A DNA stretch of 64,000 bases. Source: Prinia subflava (Eukaryota > Chordata > Aves > Passeriformes > Cisticolidae). Under the pieces are notes generated by a model, which saw only the letters and a program-made list of their open reading frames with translations, searched no databases and was not told where the DNA came from. A program made the position numbers and the translations under genes. Each line of letters opens with the position of its first letter. Within the stretch, counting starts at the first letter, position 1. Location of the stretch: assembly GCF_021018805.1 (NCBI RefSeq), contig NC_086266.1, forward strand, positions 558,001-622,000, read 5' to 3'. Of this stretch, positions 48,231 through 59,593 are shown in pieces.

Positions 48231-48765
48231 ACACACACGGCTGTGGGACAGCACTGCAAACACACTGCAAACACACTGCAGACACACTGCAAACACACTG
48301 CAAACACACTGCAAACACCCTGCAAACACCCTGAGCACCAGGGCTAGACACACACACGGCTGTGGGACAGCACTACAAACACACTGCAAACACACTGAGC
48401 ACCAGGGCTAAACAACACACACAGGTGTGGGACAGCACTGCACACTGCAAACACACTGCAAACACACTGCAAACACCCTGCAAACACCCTGAGCACCAGG
48501 GCTAGACACACACACGGCTGTGGGACAGCACTACAAACACACTGCAAACACACTGAGCACCAGGGCTAAACAACACACACAGGTGTGGGACAGCACTGCA
48601 CACTGCAAACACACTGAGCACCAGGGCTAAACAACACACACGGCTGTGGGACAGCCCTGCACACACCCTGCACACACACTGAGCACCAGGGCTAAACAAC
48701 ACACACGGCTGTGGGACAGCCCTGCACACTGCACACACCCCGAGCACCAGGGCTAACCCCTCTGT
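48231..48765. repeat. Compound array upstream of the exon 4 acceptor (11-bp units within longer units)
   Basis: Plus-strand 11-bp units GCAAACACACT are nested in longer units bounded by GAGCACCAGGGCTA and TGTGGGACAGCACT. On the transcribed strand the 11-bp units read AGTGTGTTTGC, giving repeated GTGTTTGCAG acceptor-like motifs. The nearest lies only about 35 bases upstream of the real acceptor at 48221. Confidence 0.93.
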
Positions 48766-51700
48766 ACCAGGATCACTCACAGGCTGGATCAAACACGGGT
48801 CCATCTCTCAGCACACACCTCCTGAGCCTGCCTGCCCCCCTCTCCAGCAGTTACCTGGCACATCATTTACCTGCCTGGGTGGGGACTGCAAACGATGCCT
48901 TTGCAGAGGGTACAGTAATGTGGTGTGAACCACACAAAGAATGACAATAGACAGCTTCTGACTGATTCTACTGAGACCCAATTCTAAAATCTCTCACAAA
49001 CTCAAATACTGTGAGCTGAATTCAAGGACAGGGCGGCACATAAAATACATACAAGCAAACCAGTCTTTTAGAAATTCAGATGTTTGTGGTGATGACAGAA
49101 TGGCCTCCACTTGCAGCACAGAGGGCCACCAGAAATGCAGTAACCTCACCCTGACACAGCATGCACACTCCATGTGCAGCCCATTCAGAGCCCCCTCCTA
49201 AAATGGCTTTTGAGGATTCAGACTTGTTTTTTTCCTTCCTGACCTGCATCAGTCACCTGCTAAGAAACCAGGAAGGCTGGTTCAGGGAATACCTCCTTCC
49301 TCGCCCTCAGAGGGATTTCCCTACCTGGGCACTGCAGAACAGCCCCGATTGTGAAGTGGCAGGAAAGTCCAGAATTGTTCCAATACATCACCATTGCTAA
49401 CTGCAATTCTACTTCCATGTACACTAAAGTTGTTCCATGTATACTAAATGAAAAGAATGGTTTCATTAGAGAAATGTTCCATATAGTTTGAATTTATTTA
49501 GAACAATTATTGTAAAGACAGAATTTGCTTGTTATCCTGCAATTAACCTGCTACAGAAATGTCTCCTCCCTCTTCCTCTTGGAGAGCAGCTGATCTAAGC
49601 CAAACACTTGTGTCTGCTCTGATTTCAAATGTCATTGCTACATATTTAGTTGTGGCAGGATTTCTTCCCTTGTCAGATTTTAAACAATGATCATTTAGAT
49701 CTTGGAACTATTGTATATAAACACCCTTAAACGCACTTGTAGTGACAAATGCTGTCACTTACATACCAAGAAAAGTTTTTAAAGTTTAAATTGAAATCTT
49801 ATCTTCCAATCATTTTAACACAAAGTAAAAAGCAGCACAGAAGTGGAACAGCACAGTGACATCAAAGACCTGCTGGGCTCTGTCTTGAGAGCTCAGCCCT
49901 TATTTTTGTTGCCAGCCAGGGTGACAGCACAGTGCACAATCAAAAGGATGGGTGAGTGACAAACTGCAAGAGCACTGTCCAACTCAAATTCAGAAGTAGG
50001 AGGCATGGCAAAGAACATCACACAAAATGCAGTAAAAGCAATTGCAAAGTGTCCTTAGGAAGTCAAAATCAGCTATATAAAAAATTACTGAATTTACTAT
50101 TTGGACAGGGAGTTGCGTTATACTGGAGCAGAAGATACAAGTAACTATCGGATGGTACAATTCTATGATATTCCCCAAGAACAGGATGTAAAACAAGAGA
50201 AGAGACTGCTCTGTTATACTGAAATGAAAAACGGGGCTGAGTCTGGGGCATTAGAGCTTCCCCAGCCACCCCAGCTGACCTGAGCTCAGCCCGCTCACAC
50301 TCTGTTGTCTCTGAGCCTTGAGACTCACACTCTGGGGTGATTTCATAGGGCTTCAGAAATGCTGTTTACCAGGATAATTTATTCTTCTGCCAAGCAAATC
50401 CAAGATTCTCCACAGACTTCTCATGCAAAGCAAGGGAAATCAAGCCTAACATCATCCTATTAATGCTGTGGTAGAACATGCAGCTGTAATCCACAGCTAA
50501 TTCAAACAACCAAGACCAAAACAAGGATTATCAGTTCAGGTTGTCCTGTTTTAAATGCAAAACTATTTCTTAACTCCTCCTGCAGATCAACAAGCCCAGA
50601 AACCTCCATGTAGCAGGGAGCCACATCAGCATTTGTGTTTGTGTTGAGGGTTTCTGCCAGCCTGGACAAACTGTGCCATTTATTCTGTTAAAAGTTAATT
50701 TTGGTTTTGAACAAAGCCCAGCCTTGCAGAGTCACTGGCAGAGTGCTGGGGGCTGGCTCAGACAACCCCTGCAGCTTCCCCCAGAATTTCTGCAAATCCA
50801 CTTTGCATCAAATCTCAATTTCTGTGTCCTTACACTCACACCAGTTAATGAAAAGAGACTTCAAAGATGTTCAGCTCAGTCTAGAATTTTTACTGACACA
50901 TCCTTAATTCTGAATGCTCATTAATTTCTTGGAAAAAGGCAAATGTGAGCTGTGAACCATTATTTGTACATATTCTTCAGATGGAGACAAACAGTTGATC
51001 ATTCCTGAGCTAATCTAAAAAGCATTAAAAATGCACTCCACACTCTTCATTTTAATTACCTAAGTCAACAGTGAGTTCTTTCAAATGTGTTTTATAATAA
51101 GTTCCTACTTACGTGTTATGAAAAGGGAAATTAAAGCTAAATATTTTATAATTTGTAATGATAAGGGAAGATTTTAATGTCAATTCAACATGTGTCAGAA
51201 ATAACTCCTGGAAAGTCATGCTAAGAATACAAAACTGTATGTAAACAAAAGTGACCAAATACCAGGAAACACTCATTAGACTTTTGTTCAGTGGTGAGTC
51301 TTGTTCTACAGAGAGTCTAAACTTTCAGCATTATATTAATAATTTTGCTATCCATTTTTTAATAAGTGGTTTTCCATGAAGATTAGAAATTAATCTACCC
51401 TGACTTTCACCCAATAACCTTAACTGCCAGAGGCAGCAAAAAAATCACCTATCTAGACCTAATAAAGAAGTTTCTTCAATTTAAATATACATTGCATTTA
51501 ATAAGTTTGCATGATAATTTCAAGAATGTTCCTGAGCTTTTTAAATTACTTTCCTGCTGTGTCCTGGAGACAACTCTGCTCTAGCTTTCATTTTCAGCAA
51601 CTGACTTTATTAATATCATTTTTTACACCACAAAAAAAGTTCAAAAATGTAGAATTTTAGGAGTTTCAAAAGCACTTGAGCTTTTTTCCCCCTGTAAAAC

Positions 51701-52028
51701 CTGATGGAAATTTGTTCCCCTTAGAGGAGGTTACCCAGGAGTGCACTGCAGAGGTTTCATGCAGACACCAAGCTGTACCTATCCCTGCTAGGAGAGAGGT
51801 TATTTTTATGGAACATTTATCTCGTTTTCCCAATTTCCACAAAGCCCTTTGGCAATCTGGATGTTAACTGATGCCAGCAGTGCCCCAGGAGGGCAGGGAG
51901 GTGTGTGGCTTCCCACACCCTTTACTGGCACAGCTGTGCCAACAAAGGCCCTGGCAGGGTCCAGGGGTGGGCGCTGCCCTTGGGATATCCCTGAGACCCC
52001 TCCAGCCCAACCCTCCTGTGCCCTGTGG

Positions 52029-53304
52029 CCAGGCAGGGACAGCACAGCACAACTGCAGGGACAGCACAGCACAACTGCAGGGACAGCACAGCACAACTGC
52101 AGGGACAGCACAGCTGCAGGGACAGCACAGCACAACTGCAGGGACAGCACAGCACAACCGCAGGGACAGCACAGCACAACTGCAGGGACAGCACAACTGC
52201 AGGGACAGCACAGCACAACTGCAGGGACAGCACAGCACAACTGCAGGGACAGCACAACTGCAGGGACAGCACAGCACAACTGCAGGGACAGCACAGCCGC
52301 AGGGACAGCACAGCACAACTGCAGGGACAGCACAACTGCAGGGACAGCACAGCACAACTGCAGGGACAGCACAACTGCAGGGACAGCACAGCACAACTGC
52401 AGGGACAGCACAGCACAACTGCAGGGACAGCACAGCCGCAGGGACAGCACAGCACAACTGCAGGGACAGCACAACTGCAGGGACAGCACAGCACAACCAC
52501 AGGGACAGCACAGCACAACTGCAGGGACAGCACAGCACAACTGCAGGGACAGCACAGCACAACTGCAGGGACAGCACAGCACAACTGCAGGGACAGCACA
52601 GCACAACTGCAGGGACAGCACAGCACAACTGCAGGGACAGCACAGCACAACTGCAGGGACAGCACAGCACAGCTGCAGGGACAGCACAGCACAACTGCAG
52701 GGACAGCACAGCACAACTGCAGGGACAGCACAGCACAACTGCAGGGACAGCACAGCACAACTGCAGGGACAGCACAACTGCAGGGACAGCACAGCACAGC
52801 TGCAGGGACAGCACAGCACAACTGCAGGGACAGCACAACTGCAGGGACAGCACAGCACAACTGCAGGGACAGCACAGCACAGCTGCAGGGACAGCACAAC
52901 TGCAGGGACAGCACAGCACAACTGCAGGGACAGCACAGCACAACTGCAGGGACAGCACAGCACAGCCGCAGGGACAGCACAGCACAGCTGCAGGGACAGC
53001 ACAGCACAGCTGCAGGGACAACACAGCACAACTGCAGGGACAGCACAGCACAGCCGCAGGGACAGCACAGCACAACTGCAGGGACAGCACAACTGCAGGG
53101 ACAGCACAGCACAACTGCAGGGACAGCACAGCACAGCTGCAGGGACAGCACAGCACAACTGCAGGGACAGCACAGCACAGCTGCAGGGACAGCACAACTG
53201 CAGGGACAGCACAGCTGCAGGGACAGCACAGCACAACTGCAGGGACAGCACAACTGCAGGGACAGCACAGCACAGCTGCAGGGACAGCACAGCACAGCTG
53301 CAGG
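52029..53304. repeat. 17/22-bp minisatellite, about 60 units
   Basis: The largest array: plus-strand units of CTGCAGGGACAGCACA plus an optional GCACAA step, giving 17- and 22-bp forms with CAACTG, CAGCTG and CAGCCG variants. On the transcribed strand each unit presents GTGCTGTCCCTGCAG, a plausible acceptor motif. Several frames on both strands stay open for over 450 codons only because no unit contains a stop. Confidence 0.96.
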
Positions 53305-56300
53305 GGCTCTGCCGTGTCCAGGGCCCCAACAGCCCCAGCTGCATCAAAGGGATCTCAAGTGGCTGCAATAATTAACGCTGAAGCCCTTCTCTGTTCCTGC
53401 CAGGCCGGGGAACAATTCCCTGTGGGACCTGAGCCCAGGCTCTGTGTGGGAGGCAGCAGTGGGCACTGCTGTCCCTGCCTGTCCCCCACACCACCGAGGA
53501 CACGTGATGGGAGCCTGCACAGAGCCTGCTGTGAAACGGAGCTCAATCAGAAATAAATCAGTGTGATAGATCACCGCCAAATGACTGATCTATTTTAGCA
53601 TAAATTTATAACAAATAGAGCTGCAAAGGACTTCCCAGGATCATCTATTATTGTTTCAAATTAAATCATGCCCGGCATCCCTGAAAAGCTCCCAGCACAG
53701 AGAACAGGACTGCTGTGACAGGCAATTCATAGCAGACCATCTTCACGGACAAATATTCTCTCAATCTAAACTCCTCTTGCTGCAACATTCCTTATCCTTC
53801 TCTTCATGCATGGCATGCAAAGAGCTGACACTGAAATATATTAAAGGTCACCTCACAGTACCACAACAATGTGCTATAGTTGGGTGGATAAATTCAAAGC
53901 AACTCTTTCTGCAAAACTATTGCATTGAATTTATTATCATATATCTCTCCAAAATAATTTTCACAGTCATTTCCAAAGATTCTTTGCCTGAAGTGGGACG
54001 TGGTGGCCCATCCCAACAAAAGGCTCAGAGTGAGATTCCTCTCACCTGAACTGAAACATTTGTCTGAAACACTTTCCTTTTGCAGTCTGTTATCAGACTA
54101 GAATGCTTAAATTTATTCACCTATTGATATTTATCCTTTCTGACACTGTCACAAAGCACGACTGTAGCATTTATATAAAGCTGTGTTAAGCCAAAGAAAA
54201 ATTATTTGGAAAAAATCTTAAGGAGAAAACAAGTCCAGCTCTAAATTGCATCTGCCCTCCTTTCTGGCTCTGAACGATGTTAGAGAGGCTCAGAGCATAT
54301 TCCAGCTATTTACAGTTTGCCATGAATTACACAAACAGGGACTTGTCTTAGCCCACAAAATACCATTTTTTTATGTGTCTTCTTGATGTCTTCTAATACT
54401 TTAATTCGTATTAAGTACCCCCTTCCCTGCATGATTACCTGACTGATAACCTGTTCATATTTCCTCTTCAGTAGATCTCTGGGTTTTGCTATGAAATGAA
54501 TTAGTGATTCCAGAAAATAAGCTTTTGTGTGGTCGTTAGCATTTAAAAAACCCCAGCACGGCTGAGATCTGAGTAGAGGACTGGCCCAGGCCCTGTTTTG
54601 CTCAGGATTATCTCAGGAGCTGTTCTACCAGGAGGCCAAGAGGCCCTTCAGGAGGTTGGGTCTTCCTCAGAGAGACAAGAGTTGCAGAAAAGAACCATTG
54701 AATAGCCATTAACTCCAGTGCCTAATTATAGATTATTAATAGAATGCCTCCAGTAGGAAGGCAGCCTTTAGCACTACTGTGTATCACAAGATACATGAAT
54801 GCAACTGCATATAAAAAGCCCTGTAAGGTAGTTTCTGACAATGCTACATCTATTTACAAGCATCTTTTTGCAACTGGAAGCCTCAATTTGCTTGAAAATT
54901 TATTTGTGTGGAAAAGTAATCAGTGGACAGACAGAAAGGTCTAGAGGGCAAATACAACAGAGGCTGGGGAAATGACAGAGCAACTTTTTCCCCTTCTGAG
55001 ATGTTCTATCACACTTTTTTCACCCAGCTTTATTTTTCATCTGATGAAGATTTTCTTCCTGATCCAAATCCAATTTATATATATAAAGCCCCTCACTCTG
55101 TATCGATTTCAGTGTGGTTCAAAATGGTATTTTTACAGTACAAAAATTTAATCAATACCGCCCGAAGAAGCTGGACTGGTAATGGTAAACATGCTAACAG
55201 ATATTTCATTTCAGGCAGCCCAAGCACCGAGAGCGGATACCCCTGTACGGATTCCTCATCTGGCACTGGAACATCTCTGTTTGGCCAGGGCAGGGTGTGA
55301 AGGAGAACAGGGCTGGGCTGGGCTGGCCACAGCAGGGCTCAGCTGGGTCTGTCCCAGAGGTGACACAGCTGGGACGAGGCCAGCAGGGAAAATGCTAAAA
55401 TAAATGAGCAGAAGTGAAACCTAAGAGCACACACGGGCAAGGAGGGGCACACAGAGACCTCACCAGGGTAAATGTGGCATTTCCTTGTCCCGTTTGGTCC
55501 TGTTCTATAATTTGTCCTCACAGTTTCATTTCAAGCCCTACTTGTGGCAAAGCAGGGAGGTGTCAGTCACCACTGGGGACCTCTGCTCTGACTAACGAGC
55601 CCTGAAATCCTCTGCACACCACAAGAACCACAGGAGGAAGGGCTGTGCTGCCTCTGCTGGATTAATTCATTGCTGAATGAGGTGCAGACAGCAACAGATT
55701 AAGAATCTTAATTTTCAGGAAGAAAAAGGAAAGGAAAGGGCCATTATTTTTGGCATATCTGCAAGATAAGCAGAGATCAGTTGAAAAACACTCCATGTTT
55801 CCTCATTGTGTATCTCATACCCTTGACTTATCCCGTTTCTTAAATCAATACATTACTACATCAGGTATTTTTGGTTCCCTGGGGACTGATTTAAACACGT
55901 TGGATAATTATTTTTTATTGGAATGCTTCTTCACTGCCTTAAATTTCTCATGCTTTAAATTCTGCAGCAACACATATTAAGTGTTCCAATCTTTAACTAG
56001 TATGTTTTTAATAGAAACCTCGCTCACCAGATACATTTTTGCAAACTCTTGCAACTCTACAGGAGATAAAAAAATCAAACTGTCACACATTTTTTCTTTT
56101 CAATGAAATATACAGTAGTAGGGAAGAGTCTTTCTACAATGCCAGACAATGTACAGCAGGGGAACTTCAATCATCCTTTTAATTAGCAGAGCAGCAACAG
56201 GCAAAGCTCCTCACAAATTACAGAAAGAGGACGGTTAGATGAAATTAAGCAAGTCCATCATTTCTTAAGAACAAACCAGGGAAGGATGTTTCTAGTATAA

Positions 56301-59162
56301 TTAAAAAGTTCTTGAGATTTGTCTAAAACAGGCAGCAGAGTGGAAGCACCAATGTGCTACTGAGCAGTCCATGGAAAATGCACATTTCATCATGCACCGA
56401 GGAAATTCCAAGGCCATTTTCACTACTGCAGGCTCTTTGTAGTGAACATCCTTGTCCTTGCACATGAGAATGACTGACACCCGTACTCTGCAATTCCCTG
56501 AACCTGAAGAGTTTCTGATTACGAGGAAATGGCTTCACCTAATTATTTTTTCAAGTTGCAGTTTTTGATGTTTAATTTTGAAACCTATTTGAGATGTCTT
56601 GAACTATATTAATATACTGCATTATGCCTTCATTTCTTTTTGAAGTACTTTACTGTAAAAAATGCAGACTTCTAATGATTTTTAAATTACTCCACTCTGC
56701 ACATATCAATTTACAACAATTACAACATTTTGCATTTTTCAAAGCACTTCAGTTTTAAAGAGGTTTTTTGCTTCACCAAGATATCGAAGGAAGAGGCTGC
56801 TGATTCATTTTTGCCCTTTGTAAAATTACCACCAATCTTGCTAGGAGAGCTTAACCAAAAATAGATATGCTAAATATATACCATCTCCATGTAATCATTT
56901 TAGGATGAATGTTTTTTGTGACTAAGAACTGCCAGTATTCTTTTCCCAATCATAATTAGGTTGCTTCAGTGATATAAATGGATTCAGTGGAATTATGACA
57001 AATGTCCTGGAGTAAGGGGACAGAAAGTGGCCTACTTATGTGAGCAGAGTCTAAAGGAATGAATGCAGGACGGGCTGGCAGAGGCAGCAGCTCTGTCACA
57101 GCTCTCTCAGTCTCTCATATTTAAGGCACAGTGCTGCAATTAATTAATTAATTAGTGACTCGGGGCTGGATTCTCACCTGAAGCACACTGGGGCTGCACT
57201 GCTGGTATCACTGCAGGTACACTGATTTATGCAAGGCCCTGCCCCCTGGAGAACTCTGTGTCTGTTTTCTCTCGATATTTCTCTCCCTTAATCTGGAGGC
57301 CCCATGTTAAAGGTGTCAATCTGAGAAGAGAATTTGAGTTCTTTTGTTCAGTTGATGCTGCACCTTCAATTACCCAGAGCCTCCCTTCCACCCGACAGGA
57401 GCAGTCAGTGTGAGGAGTTTGATTTTCTCTTTCTGAGCAGCACAGCCTCAAGGGGGGTGACTCATTAACATCAAGGCATTTTGGGTGACAGCCTATAAAT
57501 AAAGCAACAAAGTTCCACAGACACTGAGTAGAAAGATGATTACACTGAAGTGCTGGTGACATTAAATAGTGTAATATCAGCCTCCCATGCTCCTGGCTGT
57601 GTCGTGTATTGGCAGATCACACCCCCAGGGCACAGCTCAGCTGGGGAGTCTGCTGCAGGTCACCCTGGGACTGGGTTCCACACACTGTCAAACTGGGTTC
57701 AGCACAAAACTTGTGTTCTCCACGTCTCGCAGGGGCGGGGGAGGACTGAATGAGAAATGGAACTCAGTGTCTGTGCAGTTCTCTTGGGCACATCTGCTGT
57801 CACATGGCTAAATGTCTGTGAGCACCTTGGAGTGATGTGCCAAGGGATGACCAAACTAGGAAAAATCTAAAATTAAATGGGCAAAGTGATAAACAAGAGA
57901 GCAATGGATCAACAGGCTAATCCATCTCCCTCATGGTAAATACATGTCACTCTGCTACCATACAGAACAGTCACAACACTTTGATCTTGTCCATACAAGA
58001 AACCAAAGACAGACAGAGGCATTTTTAGGTTTCTTCTCCTGATCACACATGGCTGTAGAAAAGACAACAATGTTGTTTTGACTGGTGTAACTAAAAATCT
58101 CCCAGAATCTCTCCAGGTGAAGTTCAGTTGACACTGCCTAAAGAAGGCAGAAGAACCAGAGGTGTGTTATCTGTGTTTGTAGTCAGCTGATAGCAAGAGC
58201 CTTTACAAAGATGCTCATAAGCAGAAAGGCAAAGCTTAAAGGAAAACAATGTCATCCCTGGGAGAGTAAAATTGAAATCTGAGCTAACAAAGGAAAGTGG
58301 CTTTTCATGGAAGTTCAATATTGTAGGGTAGAAAGAGGCCAAATAAATCTGAAACAGATATCCAGCTAAGGATATTGAAAGGATGGGTCTGAACAGAGCT
58401 GAACAAAGAGCCAGCCTAAGTTGTGTCCTACACATAGTAGAGGATTAGCAATACCAAGTAGCTGAACAACTTTCAAGCCATATTGAGCTGCTGTTATTGA
58501 GAACCAATTTAAGCAGAATGAAAACATATCCTGACAGCTCTTTGGAGTTCTGCAGGAGGATTTTCTGGCCCTGAAGGGATGGCAACTGTCTGGCAGTAAC
58601 TCAGGAAACAGAAGGAGGATCTGGAGGTGGTGCAGCGATATTGGGCTGTGCCAGTCTCAGGTCAGAGCAGAGGTCAGGCTGGACACTGGAAAGGGCTGCA
58701 GATAATTTGCCAGTTTTTCACCTCACAGAAAGAAACATGATTGCAAGACAGCACCTATTCAAAGAGGAATGCAAGGTGCACTTACCAGCAGCCAGGGCCA
58801 GCCCTAATTGAAACAATTTATCCAGGAATGGTAGACTACCCTTCATTTTCAGTCTCTGCGTGAAGCTTCACTTTCAGAACACTAAACAGAAACTATGAGT
58901 GCCAAGCAAAATGTGAAGGATGATTGTTATTTTTTGGTAATGCTCTACAGAAAATCAAACAACATGAACAACATGGTCTTTTCCAGCCTCAAAAGTCCAT
59001 GAATGACTCCAGAGCCCAGGCTGGGCCTCAAACATTGGCAATTCCTAAGGATACACACGGGTCACAGTCACTCCTCATCTCTCCTCTCCCACCCAGGCCG
59101 ATTGTTGTCCTTCCCCTCCCTGCCCCTTTTCAAAGGGGAGTTTATATCGTTTGAAGAGCTGG

Positions 59163-59351
59163 AGAAGGACAGGCAGGGAAGGTGTCGCAGGGGTGGCTCG
59201 AGAGGGGCAGGCAGGGAAGGTGTCCCAGGGGTGGCTCCAGGAGGTGGATAGGGGAAGGTGTCCCAGGGGTGGCTCCAGGAGGTGGATAGGGGAAGGTGTC
59301 CCAGGGGTGGCTCGAGAGGGGCAGGCAGGGAAGGTGTCCCAGGGGTGGCTC
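59163..59351. repeat. Minisatellite near the exon 3 donor (about 37-bp units)
   Basis: Five copies containing GGGAAGGTGTCCCAGGGGTG followed by GCTCGAGAGGGGCAGGCA or GCTCCAGGAGGTGGATAG, so two alternating sub-types. It starts about 45 bases downstream of the exon 3 donor in transcript sense. Confidence 0.93.
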
Positions 59352-59395
59352 GCCCTCTGCAGCCCCCCAGCCCCCCGTTGTCCCTGTCCCCGTAC

Positions 59396-59593
59396 CTGTG
59401 GCGCAGTCGGGGCCGGTCCAGGGCGGCTGGCAGGCGCAGTGCCCCGTGTCCAGCAGCGCGCCGTGGCCCGAGCAGCGCTCCTGGCACGCCGGCAGCGCCG
59501 CCTCGCAGCCCAGGCCGCCCCAGCCCGCCGAGCAGTGGCACTGCCCCTGCACGCACACGCCGTGGCCGGAGCACGAGGGGTCCAGGCAGTCCT
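59396..59593 (-). CDS. TENM1: TENM1 exon (window exon 3): EGF-like repeats 4 and 5
   Basis: A 198-bp exon, phase 1 on both sides, with acceptor CTGCAG|AGGACTG and donor CCACAG|GTACGG. EGF4 reads [19 protein letters not shown] then [14 protein letters not shown]5 reads [18 protein letters not shown] then [14 protein letters not shown]5 has five cysteines, the second unpaired-Cys dimerisation module of teneurins. Its middle loop (GALLDTGHC) looks one residue shorter than the usual teneurin loop. The exon is very GC-rich and less conserved than its neighbours. A 37-bp minisatellite begins about 45 bp into the following intron. Placement is firm from phase and cysteine spacing. Confidence 0.9.

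Larger units (their letters stand above)
48221..59395 (-). other. TENM1: TENM1 intron between exons 3 and 4
   Basis: An 11.2-kb intron, the largest complete one in the window. It contains arrays at 59163-59351, 52029-53304 and 48231-48765. Between them lies AT-rich, apparently unique sequence without a recognised gene. Confidence 0.8.

Noticed and set aside
47519..48334. A 271-codon plus-strand frame with Leu-Val-Phe-Cys-Phe repeats
   Set aside because: Antisense translation of the minisatellite at 47165-48026 plus the antisense of exon 4.
51806..53556. Very long open frames (over 450 codons) in several frames on both strands
   Set aside because: They lie over a 17/22-bp tandem repeat whose unit lacks stop codons; the translation is a low-complexity repeat in every frame.
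53600..53730. Possible further CR1 fragment (GAGCTGCAAAGGACTTCCCA)
   Set aside because: Only a short CR1-like phrase is present and the flanks do not continue the similarity.
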